Below, piece after piece: positions 52,738 to 62,218 of a stretch of 64,000 bases of DNA (within the stretch, counting starts at the first letter, position 1; each line of letters begins with the position of its first letter). Both the position numbers and the translations under genes were made by a program. This stretch comes from Spirochaetia bacterium (GTDB taxonomy: Bacteria > Spirochaetota > Spirochaetia > Sphaerochaetales > Sphaerochaetaceae): positions 3,334,784-3,398,783 of the forward strand of contig JAKVOU010000001.1 in NCBI GenBank assembly GCA_022482625.1, written 5' to 3'. A model generated the notes under the pieces. It was not told the DNA's origin. It worked only from the letters and a program-made list of their open reading frames with translations, and ran no database searches.

Positions 52738-53388
52738 ATGCATACTCTCGATTTTTCAGTTATATTGAATAAATGGACTTCAATTCTTCAAGGTGCTGCC
52801 GTTACCCTGATACTCTGTGGTGTTTCCATAGCCCTTGCATTGGTACTTGGTATCATCATCGCCTTGCTGAGGGACAGCAAGATCAAACTGCTTTCCTATC
52901 TTTGCAGGTTTTATGTATGGATATTCCGTGGTACACCGCTTATGGTCCAGCTTTTTCTTATTTACTTCGGATTACCTTCCTTAGGAATGAAGTTGTCGGC
53001 TGTTTCTGCCGGTATCCTGGGTCTCACCCTCAACTGTGGGGCATATATTTCGGAAATAGTGAGGAGCGGTATCAACGCAGTAGATCCTGGTCAACGGGAA
53101 GCTGCAAAAGCTTTGGGAATGTCACCATTTCAGGAAATGGCAAGAATAGTTTTTCCCCAAGCCGGGAAAATTTCCCTGCTGCCGCTTATCAACCAGGTCA
53201 TTGCCACCATCAAGAATTCTTCACTGCTCAGTGCAATAACCATAACTGAGTTGACCCGGGCCGGCATGTTGATCAGCTATTCGACATTCAGATATTTCGA
53301 GGCATATCTTGCGATTGCCCTTTGCTATCTGATATTGACCAGTATCTTTTCCTCTTTGGGAAAGCATCTGGAGGAGAAAATGAAATGA
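52738..53388 (+). CDS. Polar amino acid ABC transporter permease (importer 3)
   Basis: A 216-residue HisMQ-type permease, about five membrane segments, with R-G-T-P-L-M-V-Q (about residue 64) and G-A-Y-I-S-E-I-V-R-S-G-I-N-A-V-D-P-G-Q-R-E-A-A (split over residues 100-122). It overlaps the ATPase start by 4 bases. Confidence 0.92.
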   Translation: MHTLDFSVILNKWTSILQGAAVTLILCGVSIALALVLGIIIALLRDSKIKLLSYLCRFYVWIFRGTPLMVQLFLIYFGLPSLGMKLSAVSAGILGLTLNCGAYISEIVRSGINAVDPGQREAAKALGMSPFQEMARIVFPQAGKISLLPLINQVIATIKNSSLLSAITITELTRAGMLISYSTFRYFEAYLAIALCYLILTSIFSSLGKHLEEKMK

Positions 53389-54119
53389 GTGCAACATTTC
53401 TCGAAGTGCAGGACCTGAAGAAAAGTTATGGGGACCTGGAAGTTTTGAAAGATATCAGTTTCACGATGGAACAGGGAGAAAAGCTTGTTGTTCTCGGACC
53501 TAGCGGAAGCGGAAAGAGTACGGCTTTGAGGTGCATCAACCGCCTTGAGGAATATCAGCGAGGGACGATTTCACTGCAGGGGCAGGATATTTGTAACATG
53601 AATCTTCCTCAACTCAGGCAACAGGTTGGCATGGTTTTCCAGCGCTTCAATGTATTTTCACATATGAACGTACTTCAGAACATCATGGAAGCCCCTGTCC
53701 ATGTACTCAAAAAAGGAAAGAAAGAAGCCAGGGAACAGGCTCTGAGTCTACTGTCGAAGGTAGGACTTTCAGACAAGGCAACCTATCGTCCTGACCAATT
53801 GTCAGGAGGACAGCTGCAGAGGGTAGCCATTGCCAGGGCTTTGGCAATGGAGCCGCTGCTGTTGCTTTTTGATGAACCTACCAGTGCCCTTGACCCTGAG
53901 CTGGTCGGGGAAGTACTGAAAGTAATGCGTGATATTGCAGAAAGTGGTACCACCATGATCGTCGTAACCCATGAGATGAATTTTGCAAGGAATGTTGCTG
54001 ACCGTATCCTGTTTATGGATGGTGGTCATATACTTGCAGATGAACCACCTGCTACTTTCTTCCGCCCGAACAGGGATGACAGGATAGCCAGTTTCATAGC
54101 AAAGGTAGTGGATGTGTAG
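53385..54119 (+). CDS. Polar amino acid ABC transporter ATP-binding protein (importer 3)
   Basis: A 244-residue GlnQ-type ATPase: Walker [10 protein letters not shown] (about residue 37), Q-loop F-Q-R-F-N-V-F-S-H, signature L-S-G-G-Q-L-Q-R, Walker B L-L-L-F-D-E-P-T, H-loop V-T-H-E-M-N-F-A. The ATG at 53385 shares ATGA with the permease stop and has GGAGGAG upstream. Confidence 0.94.
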   Translation: MSATFLEVQDLKKSYGDLEVLKDISFTMEQGEKLVVLGPSGSGKSTALRCINRLEEYQRGTISLQGQDICNMNLPQLRQQVGMVFQRFNVFSHMNVLQNIMEAPVHVLKKGKKEAREQALSLLSKVGLSDKATYRPDQLSGGQLQRVAIARALAMEPLLLLFDEPTSALDPELVGEVLKVMRDIAESGTTMIVVTHEMNFARNVADRILFMDGGHILADEPPATFFRPNRDDRIASFIAKVVDV

Positions 54120-54142
54120 GGTGGAGTGGCTATAAAGCTACT

Positions 54143-54685
54143 TCAAAGGTCAAAAGACACTACTTCGCAATTCTGCATATGGTAGGCATTGTAGGCTTCA
54201 AGGGGCATGTCCAGAAAATATGTCCGCATGATTCGGGCAACCGTGCCATGACAGACGAAAAGTACATTATGTCCATTATGGCGTACCTTGATGTCGTCTA
54301 TCAGATTATAAAGTCGTTGGGCAACCTGGACTTGGGATTCTCCACCGGGGTAGTTGGAGAAATACTCCCTTCTGAGCCTTTGGAAAAGAGGGTCGGTGAA
54401 GCTTGTACCTTCCATCTTGCCAAAGTTGATCTCAGCTAGTCGAGGCTCTACAGTTGCTGTAAGTCCCAATGCTTCTTCAATCGGCCTTGCGGTCCTGATG
54501 GCCCGTTCCAGGGGAGAGACATAAATGTATTCGATCCTGTTTGTCTGCTGTGTAGCTTCCAGTCTGTCTGCAAGTTGCTGTGCCTGTGCCAATCCCTTTG
54601 CAGTCAGTTGTCCATTGCTGTTGCCACAGATCCTATGGGCCAAGTTCATATCTGTTTCGCCATGTCGAGTAATGAATAGTTTCAT
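54143..54685 (-). CDS. Histidine phosphatase (phosphoglycerate mutase-like)
   Basis: A 180-residue member of the histidine phosphatase superfamily. Catalytic R-H-G-E-T (about residue 7-11), Y-V-S-P-L-E-R-A-I-R-T-A, and the second His in F-V-C-H-G-T-V (about 145). Likely a phosphatase of small phosphorylated metabolites; its place after a nucleoside transport and deaminase cluster suggests a nucleotide or sugar phosphate. The ATG at 54685 is chosen to match the family start; no ribosome site is visible, and a TTG at 54739 overlapping the deaminase stop is an alternative. Confidence 0.85.
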   Translation of the reverse strand: MKLFITRHGETDMNLAHRICGNSNGQLTAKGLAQAQQLADRLEATQQTNRIEYIYVSPLERAIRTARPIEEALGLTATVEPRLAEINFGKMEGTSFTDPLFQRLRREYFSNYPGGESQVQVAQRLYNLIDDIKVRHNGHNVLFVCHGTVARIMRTYFLDMPLEAYNAYHMQNCEVVSFDL

Positions 54686-54735
54686 TGGTGCCATACTAAC
54701 AGGAAAAGAATATTCTGCCAATAAGGCAAAGGATC

Positions 54736-55245
54736 TCAATGTTTCCAGAAATCCAGATGGTCCTTCAATATTGCGGCTACAAGATCACTGTCCGCAGTTG
54801 GCCCTGCAACGACCATGTCCCTCTGTCCATGTCTGAGTACCTCGGCAGTCGAAAGGGAAAATGTGGGATTTTCATCATGGTCACCGGTAAGCTTCTTCAG
54901 TTGGGCTTCACTGACACCATAGACAATCCGGCTTACCCCGGTCCAGTACACGGCACCGGTACACATGACGCATGGTTCGAAGTTCGTATACATGGAACAT
55001 TGTTCCAGGAACTGCCTGTCATAGAGCTTGCCGGCCCTGATCATCAGGGCCGTTTCAGCATGCAGGCAAGGAGAGGCATCTTTGTCATTGCCTTGTTCTA
55101 TAAGGATATTGCCGTCTTTATCTGCCAAAAGGGCCCCAAAAGGATGGCAGCCTCTCATAAGAGCTTCATGGGCAACCCGCACTGTCTGATACAGCAGTGC
55201 AATGTCTTTGTCTGTCAATTTTTCCTGAATCTTTATATCTGGCAT
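54736..55245 (-). CDS. Guanine deaminase-like nucleoside/base deaminase
   Basis: A 169-residue zinc enzyme of the cytidine deaminase superfamily. Zinc and catalytic residues: H-A-E-T-A (about residue 63) and E-P-C-V-M-C (about 90-95). Length and the sequence N-F-E-P-C-V-M-C-T-G-A-V-Y-W resemble small bacterial guanine deaminases (GuaD type). It lies 5 bases after two nucleoside permease genes, supporting a purine salvage role. Confidence 0.85.
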   Translation of the reverse strand: MPDIKIQEKLTDKDIALLYQTVRVAHEALMRGCHPFGALLADKDGNILIEQGNDKDASPCLHAETALMIRAGKLYDRQFLEQCSMYTNFEPCVMCTGAVYWTGVSRIVYGVSEAQLKKLTGDHDENPTFSLSTAEVLRHGQRDMVVAGPTADSDLVAAILKDHLDFWKH

Positions 55246-55250
55246 GTTGC

Positions 55251-56195
55251 TTATACTCGCTTTTCTCTATCGAATGGAATGCCAAGGGCTGTCGGTTCCT
55301 GCATTTTCTTATCCCTGCTGAAGGCAAGTGTCACGATGACCAAGACATATGGAAGCATGACAGCAAACTCATAGGGGAAGTTGATTCCCTGTGCCTGGAT
55401 TGCGAACTGGAAACTTTGTGCCAAGGAGAACAGCAAGGCTCCCCACATGATGTTGACTGGGTTCCAATAACCGAAATAGACCAGTGCGACGGCAATGAAA
55501 CCTCGCCCGGCGATGATTTCATCACTGAACATCTTGGCTTGGCAGAGTGAAAGGTATGCTCCTGCAAGACCTGCAAGGGCTCCACCTACGGCGAGTGACT
55601 GGAATCTGATCCGGTTGACGTCGATACCGAGGGAATCGGCAGCGCCAGGAAAGGTGCCGCAGGCCCGTACTTTGAGTCCCCATTGTGTCTTGAACAGGAC
55701 CCAATAGCTGACCGGTACCAGAAGGAAGGCAATATAGACCAGGACATTGTTGGAAAAAAGCATGGGTCCCAATACAGGGATCTTGCTGAGGAGCGGTACC
55801 GGAGCTGTCCCGATGCCCGGCACGCTCTGGGTTCCGCCGATGAAATGACGGAACATAGTTCCTGCCAAGCCGACGCCGAACATCTGCAGTCCGATGCCTG
55901 CTATACCCTGCGGTGCCTTGAATGTGATGACTGACAGGCCGAAGAACAGGCCAAGCAGGGCTCCCACGGCTGTTGCAAGCAACAGTCCCAGCACATTGAA
56001 ATATCCCGGTGTAGCTCCTCCTTGTCCATAGGCATAGGGAACAAGCATGCCTAGGAATGCACCCATTGCCATTATACCCTCACAACCAAGGTTGAAGATA
56101 CCTGCCCGCTGGTTGAACATCTCACCTAAGGAAGCAAGCAACAGGGCAACGGAAAAAGGAATGCCCAATGTAATGATATTGATGACAAAGTTCAT
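55251..56195 (-). CDS. Nucleoside-type ABC transporter permease 2
   Basis: A 314-residue inner-membrane permease of the branched-chain/ribose permease family (NupQ/YufQ type), eight to nine membrane segments. Typical is F-N-L-G-C-E-G-I-M-A-M-G-A near residue 34. It pairs with the larger permease whose gene overlaps by 4 bases. Confidence 0.92.
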   Translation of the reverse strand: MNFVINIITLGIPFSVALLLASLGEMFNQRAGIFNLGCEGIMAMGAFLGMLVPYAYGQGGATPGYFNVLGLLLATAVGALLGLFFGLSVITFKAPQGIAGIGLQMFGVGLAGTMFRHFIGGTQSVPGIGTAPVPLLSKIPVLGPMLFSNNVLVYIAFLLVPVSYWVLFKTQWGLKVRACGTFPGAADSLGIDVNRIRFQSLAVGGALAGLAGAYLSLCQAKMFSDEIIAGRGFIAVALVYFGYWNPVNIMWGALLFSLAQSFQFAIQAQGINFPYEFAVMLPYVLVIVTLAFSRDKKMQEPTALGIPFDREKRV

Positions 56196-57289
56196 TTGAC
56201 TGCCTCCTTGTGTACGAATCGGCGTTCAAGCCTATCCATCAGATACGTATCTCCCAGTACCATCTGCGCAGAAACGATGACGAGGATAATGATGCCCTCA
56301 AGTACTTGGATCATGTTGGCTGGGACACCTACCATTCGTTGTGTCATATCTGCACCGACCAGAAGCATGCCAAAGAAAAATGAAGCAGGAACAATTCCGG
56401 CTGGGTGCAGGGCGCCGAAGAGAGCTACGACGATACCGGAGAAGCCGTAGCCGCTTGTGATGCCTTCTATTGCCCTGTGATGCAATCCAAGGACTTCTAT
56501 ACCTCCGGCAAGTCCTGCAAAGGCACCGCTGATTACCATTGAGACTGTCAGATAGAGCCCTACGTTGATGCCACCATATCTGGCCGCTTTCTTTCCAGCT
56601 CCCGCTGCCCGCATCTTATAGCCATAGGTGGTTCTCCAGAGCAGAAAATAGACGAGCAAAGCCAAGCCAAGTGCAATGAAGATACCTGCATGGAGCCTTG
56701 TGCCTCTCAGTAATCTTCCCAGCCACAGGTCCTTTGGAAGTCTCATTGACTGTGGTGTCCCGGATCCTGTCGTCATTTCTGCGGGATCCAACAGGGGCCC
56801 TCTGAGGCAGAATGTATAGAACTGAGCCGCTATGTAGTTGAGCATGACTGTCGACAGCAGTTCGCTTACCTGGAATTTTGCTTTCAATATGCCCGGCACA
56901 AATCCCCAGATACCGCCTGTGATGCCGCCGGCAACAAGGGAAATGATGATGACCAATACAGGGGGAATCGGTGCGGAAGCCAATCCCAGTGCCATCGATG
57001 TCGTACCGAGTATGCCCATTGCCATCTGTCCTTCGGCACCGATGTTGATGATGCCGCTTCGATAGGCTACGGTAATGCCCAGTGCAATGATGCTCAGAGG
57101 GATAGCCCTGACCAATACTTCGGTAACTTCGATTTTATTCTTCAACGGTTCGAACAGAATGACGGCATAGGTCTTCATTACGTCTGCGCCGAGTATCAAC
57201 AGTACTGCCGCACTCATTGCCAATGCTGCGAGAATGGCCAGGATGATGATACTGATCTTGTAGTAGATAGTGAAGTTGTGTTTAGTCAA
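56192..57289 (-). CDS. Nucleoside-type ABC transporter permease 1
   Basis: A 365-residue permease (NupP/YufP type) with an N-terminal helix, a periplasmic loop and eight or more further membrane segments; I-I-N-I-G-A-E-G-Q-M-A-M-G is the family landmark (about residue 80). It overlaps the ATPase gene by 4 bases and permease 2 by 4 bases. Confidence 0.92.
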   Translation of the reverse strand: MTKHNFTIYYKISIIILAILAALAMSAAVLLILGADVMKTYAVILFEPLKNKIEVTEVLVRAIPLSIIALGITVAYRSGIINIGAEGQMAMGILGTTSMALGLASAPIPPVLVIIISLVAGGITGGIWGFVPGILKAKFQVSELLSTVMLNYIAAQFYTFCLRGPLLDPAEMTTGSGTPQSMRLPKDLWLGRLLRGTRLHAGIFIALGLALLVYFLLWRTTYGYKMRAAGAGKKAARYGGINVGLYLTVSMVISGAFAGLAGGIEVLGLHHRAIEGITSGYGFSGIVVALFGALHPAGIVPASFFFGMLLVGADMTQRMVGVPANMIQVLEGIIILVIVSAQMVLGDTYLMDRLERRFVHKEAVK

Positions 57290-58803
57290 TTCTTAACTCC
57301 TGCCATCAAAAGGCCTATTTGTTTTCTGGTTGCTGTCTTTGCATCGAGTATTCCCTGGATCTGTCCCTTGAAGATGACAGAGATGCGATCAGAAAGTCTC
57401 ATGATTTCATCCAGCTCTTCACTGATCAGCAGGATTCCTGTTCCTTTCTTTCTGATTTCAAGCAATCTGTCGTGGATGAATTCCGCAGCACCCAGATCAA
57501 GGCCTCTGGTCGGGTACACGGCAATAAGGAACTTCGGGGCTCTGGTAAGTTCACGGGCCAGGATGACTTTCTGTATATTGCCGCCGGAAAGGGAACCTGC
57601 AGAGATTGATGTGCCTGCGCAACGGATATCGTAGTTACCTACGAGTTTGTCAGCGTTTTCTTCGACGATGTGGTGATTCAGCAGATGGTGTGAAGAAAAA
57701 AGACTGGAATCTGCATCCTTGAGGATTAGGTTTTCCTTGATGGAAAAAGAAGGAACAATACCTTCGGTGTTTCTGTCTTCAGGAATATACCCCATACCTT
57801 TTTCTATGATCTGTCCTGGAGTAAGTCCAAGTAACTCTTTTCCGAGCAGGACAATGGAGCCGCTTTCAGCCTTACGCAGGCCGTTGATGACCTGGGCAAG
57901 TTCTTTCTGCCCGTTGCCGGAAACACCGGCCAATCCCATGATCTCACCTCTGTTGATGGTCAGGTTGAAACCGTTGAGTGCCAAGAAACCACGGTCACTT
58001 CTTACGTTCAGGTCCTTCAAGATCAGAGCCGGGGCGGTAGCATGCTTCTTTTCTGAGTTTCTGGCAAGCTTGACCTCATGTCCGGTCATGAGGGAAGCCA
58101 TCTGTGCGATGTCACAGTCACAGGTATTGCCTTGGTAGACTATTTTCCCATGTCGAAGCACTGCAAAATCATCTGACAGTTCCTTGACTTCCTTCAGCTT
58201 GTGGCTGATGAAAATAAGCGGGATTTCTTTCTTCATGACCCTGAGCAAATCGATGAGCTCATCGATTTCCTGAGGGGTAAGAGCCGAGGTCGGCTCATCA
58301 AGTATCATGAGCTTGGCACCGAGGCAAAGGGCCTTTACCAATTCTACTTTCTGCTGTTCTCCGACTGAAAGTTGCCAGATATAGGCATTCGGGTCAACGG
58401 AAAGGCCATATTTGGATGAAACTTCATCTATTCTGCTACGAACGGTATCCAAGTCAAGCCTAAGCCTGTGCACAGTATGTCTGTATCCCAATGCAATGTT
58501 TTCCGTAACCGTGAGGTTTGGGACCAACATATAGCGTTGGTGTACCATACCGATGCCATGGCTATAGGCATCACTTGGAGACTGGAAGCTGACCGTTTCA
58601 TCATTGATGGAAATGCGCCCCTCGTCACTTTTGTAGAGACCCATCAGCACGTTCATCAAAGTCGTTTTTCCGGCACCGTTTTCCCCGACAAGGGCAAGTA
58701 CCTGGCCTGCATTGACTTCAATGGAAACGTCGTCCAAGGCAAGGATGCCCGGAAAACGCTTGGTAATATGATGCATTTTCAGGTTATGTATGGTTGTATT
58801 CAT
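57286..58803 (-). CDS. Nucleoside-type ABC transporter ATP-binding protein (double ATPase)
   Basis: A 505-residue duplicated ATPase of the RbsA/YufO type. Half 1: Walker A G-E-N-G-A-G-K-T-T (about 40), signature L-S-V-G-E-Q-Q-K, Walker B L-M-I-L-D-E-P-T. Half 2 (from about 260): the P-loop is degenerate (G-V-S-G-N-G-Q-K-E) and the signature L-S-G-G-N-I-Q-K; this asymmetry is normal in the family. The ATG at 58803 fits the family start; the frame open to 58896 has no better site. Confidence 0.92.
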   Translation of the reverse strand: MNTTIHNLKMHHITKRFPGILALDDVSIEVNAGQVLALVGENGAGKTTLMNVLMGLYKSDEGRISINDETVSFQSPSDAYSHGIGMVHQRYMLVPNLTVTENIALGYRHTVHRLRLDLDTVRSRIDEVSSKYGLSVDPNAYIWQLSVGEQQKVELVKALCLGAKLMILDEPTSALTPQEIDELIDLLRVMKKEIPLIFISHKLKEVKELSDDFAVLRHGKIVYQGNTCDCDIAQMASLMTGHEVKLARNSEKKHATAPALILKDLNVRSDRGFLALNGFNLTINRGEIMGLAGVSGNGQKELAQVINGLRKAESGSIVLLGKELLGLTPGQIIEKGMGYIPEDRNTEGIVPSFSIKENLILKDADSSLFSSHHLLNHHIVEENADKLVGNYDIRCAGTSISAGSLSGGNIQKVILARELTRAPKFLIAVYPTRGLDLGAAEFIHDRLLEIRKKGTGILLISEELDEIMRLSDRISVIFKGQIQGILDAKTATRKQIGLLMAGVKN

Positions 58804-58865
58804 TATGTTCCGATCCATAGGCCGATGCGGCATCCCTTGGGGAAAACCGCGCCGGTACATGGTTG

Positions 58866-59912
58866 TCAAAGTTTCGAATAATCTACTGATTTCCAATCAA
58901 TGGTATTGGGAGTTGCCTTGAATTTTGCAATCTGGGCATTTACAGCATCTTCGATCTTTCCTTCATACATGCTCTTGAGTGAAGGATTGAAGCCGAAGAC
59001 AAAACCATTGTTGTTGAAATTCATCGGGATGCATTCGCCACCTTTGACTCCGGCATCAAGTTTCTTGACCATTGAGACGATGACTGCCCCGTAATTGTAG
59101 GAAGAAGCTGCCACACACTTGTAGCCTTCTTCAGTAGCCATCTGGGCCATATCCTGTCCGACCCACCAGATATCCTTGTCTTTATATTCTGCAACGCTTC
59201 TCAGTGCGCCCAAAGCCTGCTGTGATGAACCTGTCAGTACATCTGCGCCTTCCTGGATGTCTGTCTTGGCCAATTGTCCTGCCTTGATATAATCGGAGAA
59301 GGAACCTGTGTGTCCGACCATGATTTTCACTGATGGATTGACACTCTGTGCGCCCAGTACAAAACCTCTGTTGTAACGTGCGCTGTCGCCGCCATCGACG
59401 GGCCCTACGACACCGAGCTTGTCCTTCTTTGTCAGCATACCTGCAATCATGCCGGAAAGGTAACCCGTTTCTTCGGATTCAGGCATGTAGGTAAAAACAT
59501 TGTCTGCAACGATCTGTGAGCTTGTGCCGAACGCAAAGGTGACATCTGGGAACTCATCTGCCATTTCCGTAATGACATTGGCATACTGCGCGCCATGGCC
59601 GATGATGATGTTGTATCCATCAGCTACGTACTGGCGTGCAGCTGAACCTGCATCGACAGGTTTCATCTTCTCGGAGTAGGCCATTTCAATCCTGCCCGGC
59701 ATTTCTTTCTGGGCTTCCTTGATACCGTCATACATTGCCTGGCACCATCCTTTGTCGTCAATGGTGTTTTCAACAATCAAGGCAACCTTTACTGTATTGG
59801 AAGTAGCTGCCGGAGCTGCAGTTTCCGGTTTGGCTGTTTCATTCTGGCCATTGGCAAATATAGGAAGGGCCAAAGCCGACATCAGGACAATTGCAAGCAT
59901 CGATTTTTTCAT
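58866..59912 (-). CDS. BMP/PnrA-family purine nucleoside-binding protein
   Basis: A 348-residue periplasmic binding protein of the basic membrane protein family. Signal peptide M-K-K-S then L-P-I-F-A-N-G (about residues 16-21); the lipobox Cys of the spirochaete PnrA/TmpC lipoproteins is missing. Landmarks: I-D-D-K-G-W-C-Q-A-M-Y-D-G, I-I-G-H-G-A-Q-Y-A-N, and W-V-G-Q-D. The ATG at 59912 has AAGGAG nine bases upstream. First gene of the nucleoside importer, with a possible structured leader before it. Confidence 0.92.
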   Translation of the reverse strand: MKKSMLAIVLMSALALPIFANGQNETAKPETAAPAATSNTVKVALIVENTIDDKGWCQAMYDGIKEAQKEMPGRIEMAYSEKMKPVDAGSAARQYVADGYNIIIGHGAQYANVITEMADEFPDVTFAFGTSSQIVADNVFTYMPESEETGYLSGMIAGMLTKKDKLGVVGPVDGGDSARYNRGFVLGAQSVNPSVKIMVGHTGSFSDYIKAGQLAKTDIQEGADVLTGSSQQALGALRSVAEYKDKDIWWVGQDMAQMATEEGYKCVAASSYNYGAVIVSMVKKLDAGVKGGECIPMNFNNNGFVFGFNPSLKSMYEGKIEDAVNAQIAKFKATPNTIDWKSVDYSKL

Positions 59913-59928
59913 AACTTTCATCTCCTTG

Positions 59929-59998
59929 GGCTCAGTATGGAAAATGTACAACTTCCTGTCAATTTGTTTTCCTGGAATTCCTTGATATTCTCTGAGCC
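59929..59998 (-). promoter_or_regulatory. Possible structured leader of the nucleoside importer operon
   Basis: Nested perfect inverted repeats: GGCTCAG/CTGAGCC (59992-59998 with 59929-59935) enclosing GGAAAA/TTTTCC (59967-59972 with 59939-59944). The outer stem closes 1 base from the ribosome binding site of the BMP gene. It does not match the purine riboswitch consensus I know. The rest of the gap to 60137 shows no gene. Confidence 0.35.
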
Positions 59999-60136
59999 AG
60001 ATCAAAAATAATATCGTTGACTGCTAATTATGTTGCAGTATGGTGCAATTTTAGATTGCTTCAAATCTGCTAGGTTCATATAAGACAAATCATTAGTTGC
60101 TGAATGGAATTAACATTTGTGTTGCTTCCAGTTCGC

Positions 60137-61366
60137 TTAGTTTTCCTTTGCAAACGAGGACCTGAGCGAGAGGAATACTACCATACAAGCGCACAGTATC
60201 AGACCATTGATGACGAATGTCGTCCTATAGCTCCATTTGCTGACCATCAGGCCGGAAAGGAGCGGGCCCAATGCAAAACCTGCAGTAGTCAGCATGCTCA
60301 TGATTGATGAAAAGCGTGCCCTATGTCCCAATGGTGTATGGTTGACGATGAAATAATCATGGTTCGTTGCATGCAGGATTTCTCCCAATGTATAGATGAA
60401 TACAAGGAACAGCAGTACTACGTAGGAATCAGTAAAACCCATGCAGAGTATGCTTACCGCATATAGGAACGTTGCCATGGATATTGCTGTAAGGGTACGA
60501 TGATTCCTGGAAAATCGCACGGCCAGTGGCGTCAGGACGATGACAGTTACTGCATTTGTCGTCATGAAAGTCCCATAGAGTCTCGGTCCCTCGGTTCCGA
60601 ACAGCTTTGTTGCGTAAAGAGGAAGCACAAAATAGATGGCTGCGATTGATGTGAACAGGAACAAGGTCACGAACATATAGAACGTAAGTTTCGGCCTGGC
60701 TTTCAAAGCCGCAAAGACGTCTCCTTTGACCGCTTTGTCGGAATTGTCCGATTCCATGCTCTTTTTGATCATCTGTGCATCGGGTTTTCGGTCAGGTATC
60801 TTGACCATGACGATGCTGACAGCCAGGAAAGCTGCAGCAGCATTGCCGAAGAAGATGCCCTGGGGATAGACCGAAAACAGCAGTCCTGCGGTGGCTGGAC
60901 CAAAGGCGAAGCCGATATTATGGCAGAGGTAGAAGAATGAATAGGCAACCTGCCTGTTCTGGAGGTTTGTCTGGTCTGCCTGGAACGCTGCCCTGGCAGG
61001 GTCTGTCATGCCGTCGAAGAAATAGACGGTAAGTATGAGATAGGGGACAAGTGCTGGCCTTACTGCCAGGAAAATACCGCTGACAAGCAACATGGTAGAC
61101 ATGCACATCTGGGTCAGCACCATGACTTTTTTCCGCGAGACCTTGTCTGCAAACTTGCTTGTGATCAATGAAGCTGGCAAGGCTACCAGCATGCTTGCCA
61201 TAGAGAAAAAGCCGGCTTCCTTTACTGAATAACCGAGGTTTTGAGTCAGCATCAGCGATAGAAACGGATAAAGGAAGGATCCGGCACCGTTGATCAATTC
61301 AACGAGCCCAATGATGTAGATCCGGGCAGGAAGCCCGGTGTAAAGAGAATTTTTAAAAAGTTTCAT
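60137..61366 (-). CDS. MFS transporter
   Basis: A 409-residue major facilitator with about 12 membrane segments and the loop 2-3 motif D-K-V-S-R-K-K (variant of G-x-x-D-R-x-G-R-R/K). It resembles multidrug or sugar efflux transporters; the substrate is unknown. It starts 15 bases after the HAD phosphatase stop, with no ribosome site, so translation probably depends on the upstream gene. Confidence 0.88.
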   Translation of the reverse strand: MKLFKNSLYTGLPARIYIIGLVELINGAGSFLYPFLSLMLTQNLGYSVKEAGFFSMASMLVALPASLITSKFADKVSRKKVMVLTQMCMSTMLLVSGIFLAVRPALVPYLILTVYFFDGMTDPARAAFQADQTNLQNRQVAYSFFYLCHNIGFAFGPATAGLLFSVYPQGIFFGNAAAAFLAVSIVMVKIPDRKPDAQMIKKSMESDNSDKAVKGDVFAALKARPKLTFYMFVTLFLFTSIAAIYFVLPLYATKLFGTEGPRLYGTFMTTNAVTVIVLTPLAVRFSRNHRTLTAISMATFLYAVSILCMGFTDSYVVLLFLVFIYTLGEILHATNHDYFIVNHTPLGHRARFSSIMSMLTTAGFALGPLLSGLMVSKWSYRTTFVINGLILCACMVVFLSLRSSFAKEN

Positions 61367-61380
61367 AAGTGTTGTTTTTG

Positions 61381-62190
61381 TTAATCTAATATTCTTTCCA
61401 TTTCGAGGGCAAAGCCTTCATGATCCATATCCTGGATGCTTGTGCGGCTTGCGCAAGACTTTACAGCCTGCGGACTGTTTGCCATGGCAATGGAAGTACC
61501 GGCTGCTTTCAGCATGCCGATGTCATTATAGTAATTGCCGATGGCAAGGGTGTCTGCTATGTCGATGTCCCAATGCGAGGCAACATCATTTATGGTAGTT
61601 CCCTTGTCAATATTCATCGGATTGACTTCGATGAAAAAAGGTGAGGACTTGAATATCATCAGTCCAAGTCCAAGTCCACGCAGAGCATCTTCGATTTGCT
61701 GGAGAATGTTCGGGTCTTCCTGCATGATGACAAGCTTGTAGAGTGGGATACCTGCTGTTTCATGTTCTTTGAGGAGGGTGTTGAAATCAATGACAATACC
61801 GTCGTAGTGCACGATTTTACATTCTTTCCAGTACCATTGATCAGCTGTCTGGCTGTACCAATCATTGGTTCCGTATATGAATGTACTGCATGAAAACCCT
61901 TCAAGCAAATGAAGAATTGCCCTAAAATGATCAAATGGCAGTGCATGCGACCCTACTTTTTGCCCGTCGAGGAAAGTGAGGGCTCCGCTGTAACAGCCCA
62001 GAGCCATATTGACACCAAGTTCTTCCATCAGAAAACCCATGGCCTGCGGGGCTCTGCCGCTGGCCAGACAGAAGCGGATACCTCTTCTGTCCGCTTCTCT
62101 GACTGCAGCCTTTGCCCTAGCAGAAATTCTTTTTCTGCTGTCGAGCAATGTATCATCGATATCTGTGGCAATTAACTTTATAGTATTCAT
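61381..62190 (-). CDS. Cof-type HAD-IIB phosphatase
   Basis: A 269-residue phosphatase of the Cof/YidA group. Motif I D-I-D-D-T-L-L-D (residues 10-17), motif II A-S-G-R-A-P, the C2B cap domain in the middle, and motif IV A-I-G-N-Y-Y-N-D-I-G-M-L. Acts on sugar phosphates or similar small molecules. Pairs with the MFS gene downstream, both on the minus strand. Confidence 0.93.
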   Translation of the reverse strand: MNTIKLIATDIDDTLLDSRKRISARAKAAVREADRRGIRFCLASGRAPQAMGFLMEELGVNMALGCYSGALTFLDGQKVGSHALPFDHFRAILHLLEGFSCSTFIYGTNDWYSQTADQWYWKECKIVHYDGIVIDFNTLLKEHETAGIPLYKLVIMQEDPNILQQIEDALRGLGLGLMIFKSSPFFIEVNPMNIDKGTTINDVASHWDIDIADTLAIGNYYNDIGMLKAAGTSIAMANSPQAVKSCASRTSIQDMDHEGFALEMERILD

Positions 62191-62218
62191 GGCATTCGAG
62201 CATATAACACATGCTTTG

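Noticed and set aside
59913-60136. Purine riboswitch before the nucleoside importer
   Set aside because: The conserved purine-aptamer core was not found; only a generic stem arrangement is visible, so it is listed as a possible structured leader.
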